A stretch of 64,000 nt of DNA from Cryptobacteroides sp934698975 (lineage in GTDB: Bacteria; Bacteroidota; Bacteroidia; Bacteroidales; UBA932). Of this stretch, positions 50,365-59,689 are shown piece after piece. Position 1 is the stretch's first letter, and every line of letters starts with the position of its first letter. The translations under genes and the position numbers were made by a program. The notes under the pieces were generated by a model. The model saw nothing but the letters and a program-made list of their open reading frames with translations, was not told the origin of the DNA and searched no databases. The DNA is taken from contig CAKUVR010000012.1 of NCBI GenBank assembly GCA_934698975.1, positions 1-64,000 on the forward strand, in the 5' to 3' direction.

Positions 50365-51276
50365 TCATTTCCATCTTTTGTGCGTCCAGAGGTAATTCTC
50401 AGGGTGTTTTTCCAGATCTGCCTGAAGCAGGTTGTAATATTCCTGCATGATCGAGTGAGGGGTCATCGCCGATGCGTCACGGCAAATCTCCTTGAAAGTC
50501 CACTCGTAGTGGCCTCTGGTAACAGGTGTCAGGCTCATGTAGAACACGCTGTAGTGAAGTTTGTGGGCGATAGACGCTCCGCCCAGCATTGTTCTGGTCG
50601 GCTGGTGCATGAAATCAACGACATCATTCACGGTGGAGTTTCTGTACGGGCACTGGTCGGCAGGGATGATGTAGATTTTCTTGTCTTCCTTGTGGGACAA
50701 AGCGAAGCGCAGCAGATTCACAGAACTGACATAACCAGTGTAGCCGTCCCTGAGAACCGGGGCGCAGCGGTTCACCCTCATGATTTCGTCCCACATCTTG
50801 CTGCTGAGCGGCTTGTAGACGGCGATGATGTCATTGACATCTATTTTCGACCGCTCTGATTCCGGCCGGTAGTCGTAGGTCAGGCAGCCACCTGTAAGTT
50901 CCCAGTTACCGAAATGGCTGTTCAGAACGACAACTCCCGGACTTACGGCAAGCGCGGCTTCCACTGCATCCAGATTGGTGTATTCTACCAGACGTTTCTT
51001 ATGCAGCCGTTCCGGATTGCGGCAGCCACCGAACCAGATCGCCTCAGCCAGGATCTCCCCGAAATGTTTGTAGAAAGCGTCCGATATCCGCCTGAGTTCC
51101 TTGTATTTCTTGTCGGGAAACGCCCGCGAAAGGTTGATCATCACGACATCCCGCCGATAGTGCAGCACATCACGAATAAGCCAGGCAAAGACCCCCGACC
51201 AAGCATAATGGAATCCCAGCGGGAGCGCCGAGACCGCACGCAGAAAGCCCTGCACCAGTTTTGTCATTATCTTCAT
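50365..51276 (-). CDS. Lipid A biosynthesis-type lysophospholipid acyltransferase (LpxL/HtrB-like)
   Basis: 303 residues. One N-terminal membrane anchor (about 10-30), then the acyltransferase fold with the HX4E catalytic motif in LNSHFGNWELTGG and a VYKPLSSKMWDE block. A DQCPYRNSTV stretch and FMHQPTRTMLGG follow. It transfers a secondary acyl chain to lipid A precursors at the inner membrane. The start is uncertain: ATGs at 51306, 51276 and 51267 are in frame; 51276 is taken because residues after it fit the family N-terminus. Confidence 0.88.
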   Translation of the reverse strand: MKIMTKLVQGFLRAVSALPLGFHYAWSGVFAWLIRDVLHYRRDVVMINLSRAFPDKKYKELRRISDAFYKHFGEILAEAIWFGGCRNPERLHKKRLVEYTNLDAVEAALAVSPGVVVLNSHFGNWELTGGCLTYDYRPESERSKIDVNDIIAVYKPLSSKMWDEIMRVNRCAPVLRDGYTGYVSSVNLLRFALSHKEDKKIYIIPADQCPYRNSTVNDVVDFMHQPTRTMLGGASIAHKLHYSVFYMSLTPVTRGHYEWTFKEICRDASAMTPHSIMQEYYNLLQADLEKHPENYLWTHKRWK

Positions 51277-51430
51277 CTCTCTACAATCAGTCGCATATTC
51301 AGACAAATATAGTGAAAGACACGTTCAATATGAAATTTATTTGAATATGACAGGTCGATGCGTTTCCGCGGCATAGGTCTTACCGGGAAAAGATAACGGA
51401 TCATTGCATTCTCTTTTAAAAACAAATAAT

Positions 51431-51438
51431 TATATTTG
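51431..51438 (+). promoter_or_regulatory. -7 box of the SrfB/SrfC operon
   Basis: TATATTTG, 72 bases before ATG 51510. A small TGCCTG/CAGGCA hairpin follows at 51453-51465 in the leader. Confidence 0.5.
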
Positions 51439-51509
51439 CGATATACTTTTCCTGCCTGACAGGCAAGGACCGGTTACACTTGTATAACACCAATAATAAC
51501 ACGAGACTT

Positions 51510-54500
51510 ATGGTCCAGACATTAATAGCCAACTCAGGAATACAGTTTTTCTCCAAAAAGATAGTCATCGACACGAATGACGGCTTCAGGCAAGTGTTTT
51601 ACGAATGGTTCGACGAGAAGCAGGTAGAACAGGTTCTTGAATATGCCTGCGAGATTCGGCAGCTGGAGAAATTCGTACACTATTCCGACATGTTGAGGTA
51701 CGGCTTCGTCGACTCTCAGGGTAATCTTCTAGTGGAACCAGACGTGGTTGACGCAAACCCGGAGGTTCGCGTGATTCACAAGGGTGACATTGACCAATGC
51801 CCGAACCTGTTCAGGATGAGGCTGGGAGACAAGAACAACTGCTCGCTGTCCAAATACCTGAATGTATGGTTGCCGGCTCCATATTACGAGATAGACCGCT
51901 CAGGGACATTCCAAGCAGGGCCGTACAACTGGTGTCGCTTCAAAGTGTGCCCGGTCTCCGAGAATAACGGAACAATCACGGCCAACATTCTGTTTGCCAT
52001 TGACACACATACGGTTTACAATTCTTCTGACGACTACAACGAATGTCCTGTATTCATCGGCAACACCGAATCTGAGAAAAGGTTCATGTTCTGTGCGGAC
52101 GCAGACAAGATGATCGATTTCTGCACGGGTAAGAATGACTGGATCCGGACTTATCTGATGGAACTGGTCTATGGTACGGATGACATCAACAAGATTCCTC
52201 CGCAGGTTCAGTACAAGTACTCATTCCTTGCCTCTTACTATATGCTGCTGAGTTATGTCGCGAAGAACGCCGACCTTCCGCAGATCAAGCTGATCAGGGA
52301 CAGGGGACTCGGCGAGATCAATGTCGAGATGATCATCGACATCGGGAACTCCAGAACGTCGGCGATCCTCTTCGAGGACGCTGATTTCAGAAAAGTCCAG
52401 CCGCTGAGACTTCAGGACTTCACGCATCCGCTTCTTCCTGACGGCAGCCTTAACCGAACCGGTGACACGTTCGACATGCGGCTGGCGTTCAGCAAAGTTG
52501 ATTTCGGTGGGAATCTTGACGGAAGTACCCAGTTCACCTGGCCGAGCATTGTCCGTCTGGGCAAGGAAGCGGAGTATCTCACGCACGAGGCCACGAACAT
52601 GGCCGCCGGCAAGCAGACCCTTTCGACATATTCAAGTCCCAAAAGATACTTGTGGGACTACAGGCCGCGTCCTGAGGAGTGGCGCTTCGTGAATCTTGGC
52701 GACGGAGCCGACCGCCCTCCTATCCTCAAGGGGATAACCGATTACTTCAACTATGACGGCAAACTCGACAAGGATGGCTTCGGAACAGGAGCCAATTATT
52801 CCAGAAAGAGCTTGATGACCTTTGCCTTCATGGAGATTTTGGTCCAGGCCGTCTCACAGGTCAACTCCCATGAGTACAGAGAATTCAACGGGAACATCAA
52901 CACCCCGCGCCGGATCAACAGGATCATCCTGACCTGCCCGACGGCGATGTCACGGTTCGAGCAGGAATCCCTGCACTCAAGTCTTGAGGACGCTGTCTTC
53001 GTGATGGACAGGTTCAACAACAACGTGGACTCCACGGCTGTGCCGCTTGGCATTTCCGTAGAACCGTCTCTCAAGCGGGACAGTGACGACAACACGCCTT
53101 GGACATTCGACGAGGCGACCTGCTCGCAATTCGTGTACCTGTACAGCGTTCTCGCCACAAGGTACAAGAACAACTCAAAGGACTTTTTCGACATCTACGG
53201 CAAGCGGCGCATGATCGGCGGCGAACCTAAAGACAGCATCGTCATCGGTTCAGTTGACATTGGAGCGGGAACTTCGGATGTCACAATCTGTCGCTATGAG
53301 AGGGATGACAGGAAGTCGGCGAAGCTGAGGCCTCAGCCTGTATTCTGGGACAGTTTCGACTACGCCGGAGATGACATGCTGCGCATCCTCATCAACAACG
53401 TTCTTCTTGAGGGGGCTGACGGCATGCTTCAGAAATGCCTCACGGCGGGAGGCCTTGGCCGGCAGGACATCTACGCGAAACTGTCAGACTTCTTCGGTGA
53501 GGACCACAACAAACTGTCATTCAAGGACAGAGGCATCAGGAGGGATTTCAACATCCAAGTGCTTGTGCCGATAATGTACCGTTTCCTCGACCTTATGGGA
53601 CGTGGCGAGAAGTACCGTGAGGTCAGCTACGATGAGATTTTCTCCGGCTCCAGGCCAAGCGAAGTGGTGGTGAAAGCCTTCAACGAAAAATTCGGGATTT
53701 CACTTCAGGACATCAGATGGGAATATGACTCCGAGGTGATGACACGTCACATAGAGAATGCGATGGACACCCTGATCGAGAACGTGGCCACCATCATGTA
53801 CGCCTACGACTGCGATTTGATTCTCCTTTCCGGGCGCCCGACATCTCTCAAGGTCATCAGGAACATATTCCTTAAATATTTCGCCGTCGCTCCGGACCGT
53901 CTTATCGCCATGTCCGGCTTCCGCATAGGCCATTGGTATCCGTTCGCTGACAAGAACGGTTACCTGAGAGACTCCAAATCCATCGTTCCGGTGGGGGCGA
54001 TGATAGCATGGCAGGCCTCCCACGCCGGAGGGTTCAACGGATTCCTGCTGGATCTCAAGGAACTAGGCAACAGAATCTCGCCGACAACCGAATATTTCGC
54101 CAGAATGAACGCGACACGCCGGAACGGAAAATGGTTCATCTCTCCGGAGGTCGGCAACGGAGAGTTCTCCGCCGAATCATTCCCGACCTATATCGGCAGC
54201 AAGCAGTTCGACATCGCCAACTATCCGCTGCGGCCGTTCTATGTGTTCGACATAGACGAGGCAAACATCATGTCCCGTGTCAGGCATCAGAAGTCCTCGG
54301 AAGGGATTGACCTGACACCGCAGGAACTCCAGATTCTGGTCAAGGCGGAAAAGGAGAGAATCCTCGCCAGATGCCCTTTGACCGTCAAGGTGTCCCGAGA
54401 GGACTACCGAGAAAGCAAAGAGAGGCTTACCCTTGAGAATGTCGTGGGAGATGACGGCGAGGAATTGAATGTGAAGGACTTCAAGTTCGAGGTTCAGAGC

Positions 54501-54605
54501 CTCAACGATCCTGATTGCTACTGGCTGGACTCAGGTGAGTTCAATATCAACATCATAGCTGACAACAAAGAAATTGACGGACAAGATGAAAACAACGATA
54601 GATAA
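51510..54605 (+). CDS. SrfB-like ASKHA-fold ATPase
   Basis: 1031 residues, matching the virulence factor SrfB family. Actin/Hsp70-type nucleotide motifs are split over the chain: MIIDIGNSRTSAILFED (about 273-289, phosphate-1), SVDIGAGTSDVTICRYE (about 580, phosphate-2) and LILLSGRPTSLKVI (about 769, adenosine). The first about 270 residues are a separate N-terminal domain. No membrane segment. SrfB was named in Salmonella as an SsrB-regulated factor; its activity is not established. ATG 51510 is used over an in-frame TTG at 51480. It overlaps the next gene by 20 bases, so the two are translationally coupled. Confidence 0.85.
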   Translation: MVQTLIANSGIQFFSKKIVIDTNDGFRQVFYEWFDEKQVEQVLEYACEIRQLEKFVHYSDMLRYGFVDSQGNLLVEPDVVDANPEVRVIHKGDIDQCPNLFRMRLGDKNNCSLSKYLNVWLPAPYYEIDRSGTFQAGPYNWCRFKVCPVSENNGTITANILFAIDTHTVYNSSDDYNECPVFIGNTESEKRFMFCADADKMIDFCTGKNDWIRTYLMELVYGTDDINKIPPQVQYKYSFLASYYMLLSYVAKNADLPQIKLIRDRGLGEINVEMIIDIGNSRTSAILFEDADFRKVQPLRLQDFTHPLLPDGSLNRTGDTFDMRLAFSKVDFGGNLDGSTQFTWPSIVRLGKEAEYLTHEATNMAAGKQTLSTYSSPKRYLWDYRPRPEEWRFVNLGDGADRPPILKGITDYFNYDGKLDKDGFGTGANYSRKSLMTFAFMEILVQAVSQVNSHEYREFNGNINTPRRINRIILTCPTAMSRFEQESLHSSLEDAVFVMDRFNNNVDSTAVPLGISVEPSLKRDSDDNTPWTFDEATCSQFVYLYSVLATRYKNNSKDFFDIYGKRRMIGGEPKDSIVIGSVDIGAGTSDVTICRYERDDRKSAKLRPQPVFWDSFDYAGDDMLRILINNVLLEGADGMLQKCLTAGGLGRQDIYAKLSDFFGEDHNKLSFKDRGIRRDFNIQVLVPIMYRFLDLMGRGEKYREVSYDEIFSGSRPSEVVVKAFNEKFGISLQDIRWEYDSEVMTRHIENAMDTLIENVATIMYAYDCDLILLSGRPTSLKVIRNIFLKYFAVAPDRLIAMSGFRIGHWYPFADKNGYLRDSKSIVPVGAMIAWQASHAGGFNGFLLDLKELGNRISPTTEYFARMNATRRNGKWFISPEVGNGEFSAESFPTYIGSKQFDIANYPLRPFYVFDIDEANIMSRVRHQKSSEGIDLTPQELQILVKAEKERILARCPLTVKVSREDYRESKERLTLENVVGDDGEELNVKDFKFEVQSLNDPDCYWLDSGEFNINIIADNKEIDGQDENNDR

Positions 54606-57402
54606 GCAGTTGAAGGCCATCGGAAAGGCTCTCGACTGGACTCCGAACGTGCCGGAGGCCGAACAACTCCAATTCCGCCAGCGGCTGATCGACATCCGCC
54701 GCGGCCTCAACAAGGTGCGCTACGCCGTCGAGGAGCATTGTTCGGCGGCGGTATTCGGAGAAAGCCAGATGGGCAAATCCTATCTGGTCAGCGCGATGCT
54801 GTCCAAGCCTGGCGAGGCCTTCTGCGTGACCGACACATCCACCGGGACCAAGTACAATTTCATAAACGAGATCAATCCCAGCGCGCCGGGCTCCACGGTC
54901 GAGGCAACTGGACTGGTCACACGTTTCACGGCCGGCAACGATGACAGGGACATCCCTGCGGGCTATCTGAAAATCCGTCTGCTCACAGTTGTGGATCTGA
55001 TTCTCATCCTCAGCGAGGCATACTACACACAAGTCGTGGATTACGACAATTCCCGGATCATGCGCACATCCGACATCAACGGACTCCTGAATGACATCCC
55101 GCTCGGCTCTCCGAAGGAAAAGACATTCCTTCGAGAAGACGACATCCTTGACATTGAGGAATATATGCATTCACTGCTGATGTACAACCGCTCCGTGCTC
55201 AACATTGCGGATTCTGAATATTTCACCTTCCTCCTGAAGAATGTGCGGAAGATGGACGAAGAGAGTATTCTGGAGGCTGTCACATTTCTTTGGGACCGCA
55301 ACGAGGACATCAGCCGGCTATTCAAGGATCTTGTAGACGCCTACCGGGAGGTTGACTTCAGCGAGTGCGTCTATGTCCCGTTCAAATCGGTGCTGAGGAA
55401 GCACGGGACAATGCTCGATGTCTCCAGACTGAACGAGATGTACTGCAAGCCGGAAAACGAGCCTTCCGAATATATTCCCACAACCGACGCGCGCACCGGT
55501 ACGGGACTGAATATCCTGACAAGAAAATCATTCCTCAGCGCCTTGTCGGCGGAACTGTATTTCGTGCTTCCGGAGAATGTCGTGGAAGAGCATCCTTTTC
55601 TGAAAAACCTGGACATCCTTGATTTTCCCGGCGCGCGCCGGCCGGAAAAGATTAAGGCGGCGGCGCTTGCCGACGGCAACAACCTGCCGACCGTGTTCCG
55701 CAGAGGGAAGGTTTCCTACCTGTTCAACAAATATTCAGCCGCCAAGCGCATCAACTCCTTGATGTTCTGCCACAACAACAACCAGTCGGCGGAAAGCACT
55801 ATGAGCTACACACTGAACAGTTGGGTTGCGGGCAACCTTGGTGAGACACCGCAAGAAAGGGAGACAATCATCGAAAAGGCCAAGGTCTCTCCTCTTTTCA
55901 TCATAAGCACATGGTTCAACAAGGACCTTGTCTATCACGACGAGATCAAGGGGAAGGCCGATCTTGACGAGCGCTGGAGAAGGCGTTTCAACACCGTGCT
56001 GGAAGGCGAGGTTCTAAAATCCTTGGACGGCGACGGACATTGGTTCAACAATTGGACATCCCGGAAATATTTCGACAACATATTCATGCTCCGTGATTTC
56101 AAGTTCTCAAAGGAGTTTTATTCCGGCTATCACCCTGGGCCGGAGAACAGGTCTCCGGAGCTTGAGCCTATTGTCAATCCTGCGTATCCTGACTTTATGC
56201 TTGACCTGAAGGAGTCTTTCTGCGAGGATGAGTTCGTGAGAAGGCATTTCGGGAATCCTCAAGAGGCCTGGGATGAGGCCGCGTCCATCAATATGGATGG
56301 AACCCAACGGATAATCAAGGCATTGAACGCCATCGCCCCGAATCTGAACGATGCAAGGAAAATCAAGTTTGAGGCAGACATTGTGTCGATGAAGGGCAAG
56401 CTGGAGTCCTTGCTAGGAAATTACTATCACACCAGCGACATCTCCGAGGAGATCCGCAAGGCGAAGAAGCAGTCCAGAAAGGCGAACATGCAGATTGATG
56501 TCCGGCTTGGACAGGATCCTTTCTTCTTCGGCATGTTCATGGACGCGTTGATGCTTGACGAGTCCAAGGTACGCGAGCTTGTGCATGAACTGCTGGTCAA
56601 CTACAAGGCCCAGCCCAAGATGTCCGGGAAGGAGTCCCAGATATTCATGTCCGCCGGACTGAGTTCAGACAACTGCCGGAAAGAGAATGAGGATCTTCTG
56701 ATGGACTACACCGGCGCGGACACTCTTGAGGAATGCCGTCAAAGTCTGGAGGAGATCGGGGTTGACATGGAGCGCCTTCTCGCCACGACCCAGATGCAGA
56801 TCGGAGCCGGCGAGAGCGTTGTGGATGCGGTGGAGGGATATTGGCTCAATGAGACCTTGTCCCATTATGCCGCCACGATGTTCAAGGACAAGATTGATTC
56901 CGTCTCTGGCATTGTCTCGACCCTTTACAGGCTGTACAGGCAACTGGATGTCAAAGCGGAATGGATCGGGAAAGTGGATGGGTACATCCAGGATTACGGA
57001 GCGGAAGGTGCGGTCGAGGTCGTTTCGGATTACCTGTCGATGATGTTCAACCGCCTGTCAGCATCTTTCGGTTACGATTATTTTGACGCTGACAGACGCA
57101 GGTCCATGGCCGAGAAGAACCGGCAGTTCAAACTTCAGCTTGACGAGGTCCTTCTGGAGGGAGGAAAAGAAGGCGCGTCAATAGAACTTGTCGCTGACCT
57201 TGAAAAGCAGAAGTCGATTCTTCAGCACAGTGCCTTCAAGGCGGATGACAAGGAGTTTCTGAACCGTTTCCCGCAGTACAACAGTGTGTGGAGATGGGAG
57301 GAGAGGATGAAAGCCGGCTATGCGTTCTCATGCGGCCTTCCGGACTTCGATCCGGTGGCCAATGAAGAACTGGGAAAGATTTTGAATGACATAAAGGAAT
57401 AA
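54586..57402 (+). CDS. SrfC-like P-loop NTPase
   Basis: 938 residues, best fitting the virulence effector SrfC family. A P-loop lies in AVFGESQMGKSYLVSAM (GESQMGKS at 58-65), a G3-like DFPG in LDILDFPGARRP near 346, and an NKxD-like WFNKDL near 440, so it should bind GTP in a dynamin-like layout: large helical regions follow (about 500-938). The start ATG 54586 lies inside the end of srfB; a TTG at 54574 is possible. Function unknown; the constant pairing with SrfB suggests one complex. Confidence 0.82.
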   Translation: MKTTIDKQLKAIGKALDWTPNVPEAEQLQFRQRLIDIRRGLNKVRYAVEEHCSAAVFGESQMGKSYLVSAMLSKPGEAFCVTDTSTGTKYNFINEINPSAPGSTVEATGLVTRFTAGNDDRDIPAGYLKIRLLTVVDLILILSEAYYTQVVDYDNSRIMRTSDINGLLNDIPLGSPKEKTFLREDDILDIEEYMHSLLMYNRSVLNIADSEYFTFLLKNVRKMDEESILEAVTFLWDRNEDISRLFKDLVDAYREVDFSECVYVPFKSVLRKHGTMLDVSRLNEMYCKPENEPSEYIPTTDARTGTGLNILTRKSFLSALSAELYFVLPENVVEEHPFLKNLDILDFPGARRPEKIKAAALADGNNLPTVFRRGKVSYLFNKYSAAKRINSLMFCHNNNQSAESTMSYTLNSWVAGNLGETPQERETIIEKAKVSPLFIISTWFNKDLVYHDEIKGKADLDERWRRRFNTVLEGEVLKSLDGDGHWFNNWTSRKYFDNIFMLRDFKFSKEFYSGYHPGPENRSPELEPIVNPAYPDFMLDLKESFCEDEFVRRHFGNPQEAWDEAASINMDGTQRIIKALNAIAPNLNDARKIKFEADIVSMKGKLESLLGNYYHTSDISEEIRKAKKQSRKANMQIDVRLGQDPFFFGMFMDALMLDESKVRELVHELLVNYKAQPKMSGKESQIFMSAGLSSDNCRKENEDLLMDYTGADTLEECRQSLEEIGVDMERLLATTQMQIGAGESVVDAVEGYWLNETLSHYAATMFKDKIDSVSGIVSTLYRLYRQLDVKAEWIGKVDGYIQDYGAEGAVEVVSDYLSMMFNRLSASFGYDYFDADRRRSMAEKNRQFKLQLDEVLLEGGKEGASIELVADLEKQKSILQHSAFKADDKEFLNRFPQYNSVWRWEERMKAGYAFSCGLPDFDPVANEELGKILNDIKE

Positions 57403-57404
57403 AA

Positions 57405-58766
57405 ATGAGTACGGTAAAGGGAAAAACGAAACTTTGTTCAACGCCGGCCAGCGGTGTATCGGTAGAAAGCATCGGCGGGATCCCGTTCTACGACAGGTAC
57501 ATAGAGTTCGAGCGGTTGCTTCAGAAATATGTCGGCGACCGCCGTTACAAAGACTCATTCGCCGAGCCTTTGTTCAACAATGCGGGGGGAACGATAGACT
57601 GGTATGTTCCCGCTCTGTATTCGGAAGCCAGACGGCTTGACAGCCTGAAGGGTTCCTTTGAATATGACGATGCCGTACGAAGGAAAGACGCATGTCTGCA
57701 ATACTTCAAGAGGCTCACGCCCGACATGCCGGACCATGACAGAAAATATTTTGACTGCCTGCTGAGATTCGCCGATTCGGAGATTTCAGACTTCACCACG
57801 TTCGTCCAAGGCGACCACGTCATCTTCGGAGTCTGGGGGCTTCAACTGCACAGCGGCAAGGACATCTCCATGGCCATCAGAACTGACATAGATGACAAGA
57901 GGGTTTACACTATCACCTACGCGCTGCGAGGACAGGGATCGTTTGTCGGATGCGACACCGTGATAAGGCGACGGCATGGTTATGTGCTGAGCGGAGCGCG
58001 GGACATTCCCAATGTTCAGCCAGAGGACGGATTTGAATTCAATTCCTGGGAGCCGGACGCCCCTCACAACAAGGTTGTGGAATCAGACATGACATTCACT
58101 GCGGTCTGCTCCCCGAAGCCACAGGCCGAGGATGCATTGGTGACAGAGCCGGAGGCCGTGGAGCCTGTCGCTCCGGAAGCGCCCACCTTCAGCGACGTGC
58201 GTTTCGATGCCGGCGACAAAGGAAAACTCAAAGGCGCACGGGCTGTGCGGGCAATGAACGGGGAACCGCTCGATCCCTCCATCATCCCTCATGTGAAACC
58301 AAAACGTGGGTATGAGTTTGTGGGGTGGGACAAGGACACGACCGAACCCATTCATCAAGACACCGTGTTCAAGGCTCAATACCAAAGGCTTGAAGGTGGC
58401 CATGGATTCTTCGGCGGCGGATTCGGCCCGTCAGGTTGGTCAGGAAGCCGCGGTGGCTGCCTGAATTGGCTGATAGGGCTTTTGTTGGGTCTCTTGCTGC
58501 TGTTCCTGCTCTCGTTGCTGCTCAGGATGTGTTCCGGCCCGGCGGTCACTTCGACAGGCTCAGTGACCGAAGAGGAGACCGTCACGACGCAGACCACAAA
58601 GAGACTTCCGGAGCCGGTCAAGGAGGGAACTCTTGAGAAAGAGAAGGTCACAAAGGAGACCGAGGTGGATTACGAGGCGGTCCGCGCCTTGATTCAGGAA
58701 TACAGGCAGCGCATTGACGAACTTGGCAAGATGCTGCCGGAAAACGAGAAGGAAGACGGGAAATAA
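57405..58766 (+). CDS. Membrane protein with two InlB-repeat-like domains (SrfA position)
   Basis: 453 residues. The N-terminal part (about 20-160) is of unknown fold. Two beta-repeat segments (about 165-235, YTITYALRG...GFEFNSWEPD; and about 260-330, DVRFDAGDKG...GYEFVGWDKD) look like Listeria-Bacteroides (InlB B) repeats. A Gly-rich stretch precedes one strong transmembrane helix (about 360-382), then a Thr/Glu/Lys-rich and coiled-coil tail. It starts two bases after srfC and overlaps the next gene by one base. The place in the cluster is where a third Srf component would be; homology to SrfA is not shown. Confidence 0.7.
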   Translation: MSTVKGKTKLCSTPASGVSVESIGGIPFYDRYIEFERLLQKYVGDRRYKDSFAEPLFNNAGGTIDWYVPALYSEARRLDSLKGSFEYDDAVRRKDACLQYFKRLTPDMPDHDRKYFDCLLRFADSEISDFTTFVQGDHVIFGVWGLQLHSGKDISMAIRTDIDDKRVYTITYALRGQGSFVGCDTVIRRRHGYVLSGARDIPNVQPEDGFEFNSWEPDAPHNKVVESDMTFTAVCSPKPQAEDALVTEPEAVEPVAPEAPTFSDVRFDAGDKGKLKGARAVRAMNGEPLDPSIIPHVKPKRGYEFVGWDKDTTEPIHQDTVFKAQYQRLEGGHGFFGGGFGPSGWSGSRGGCLNWLIGLLLGLLLLFLLSLLLRMCSGPAVTSTGSVTEEETVTTQTTKRLPEPVKEGTLEKEKVTKETEVDYEAVRALIQEYRQRIDELGKMLPENEKEDGK

Positions 58767-59686
58767 TGGAAAAGGCAAAGTTCAGTTTCGCATGGGTCAT
58801 CTCCGTCATAGCGCTGATGGCATATTCATACATAAGTTTCATGGGGCTGGTGTACCTTCAGGTGTTCAATGTCTCTCTTTGCGTGCTGCTGACATTGGCA
58901 GCGGACTTCTTGGTCCTGCTGCTTGTGCGTCTCATGTGCGGGGCGAAAAGCACCCGATGGATCCGCCTCGGAGTCATCGGGCAAGCATTCTTCGGATTTC
59001 TGGTGTTCGCCATCCTGCTCGAATCTTCTGTGCTGTTCACCCATTTCACAAGGATCATCCGGCAGAATGACAATATCAAGGAAGCATACGCGGCGGCGGT
59101 TGAAGATGCGCGGACAATGGATGAAAAGTATGATGAATATGTTCGCTCAAGATGTGAGGAATACGCCGCGTCGCTCTATGCACTGTTGCCATCGTCTCCA
59201 GAATATAAAGCGGTCTTCGGCAACAGCATGTCTCTTGGGTTCACCAAAAAGGAGATTGTCTCAAAATGCGTGGCGAACCTTGGCAAACTCTTGAAGGGAA
59301 ACAATCAGGCAGGAGAGTTGGCCGAGAAACGCGGCCGATGGCTTGCCGACGCGTCGGCGAGCGTCTGGAACCTCAGTCTCCCGGCCAACATCCGCGACAT
59401 CACCTCCAGCGTGAACCTATGGCTGGAAAACTACAAGAAACTCAGCGTAAAGACTTATACCGGAGAATCCGGCGCGCGGCCTTACGAAAACACATCGTTC
59501 AACCATAACATTTCCGTCTTGGAATCATTGTGTTCCGGTGTAAAGGGTCCGTCAGTCCTTGCGGTCATTCTGGCGGTTGTCTGCTACGCACTCATACTTT
59601 TGCCTTGGATCATAACCCCTAAGAACATCGCATCAGTCGGCGGAGATTTCGATGATGTCGTGCTGATGCCCGACGAAGATGAATAA
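58766..59686 (+). CDS. Polytopic membrane protein of the Srf-like operon
   Basis: 306 residues, no family recognised. Three transmembrane helices near the N-terminus (about 8-30, 34-55 and 66-92), a soluble helical region with possible periplasmic location (about 95-250), and a fourth helix at about 265-287. The ATG overlaps the preceding stop (TAATG). Probably the membrane platform of the system (inference). Confidence 0.75.
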   Translation: MEKAKFSFAWVISVIALMAYSYISFMGLVYLQVFNVSLCVLLTLAADFLVLLLVRLMCGAKSTRWIRLGVIGQAFFGFLVFAILLESSVLFTHFTRIIRQNDNIKEAYAAAVEDARTMDEKYDEYVRSRCEEYAASLYALLPSSPEYKAVFGNSMSLGFTKKEIVSKCVANLGKLLKGNNQAGELAEKRGRWLADASASVWNLSLPANIRDITSSVNLWLENYKKLSVKTYTGESGARPYENTSFNHNISVLESLCSGVKGPSVLAVILAVVCYALILLPWIITPKNIASVGGDFDDVVLMPDEDE

Positions 59687-59689
59687 CGT

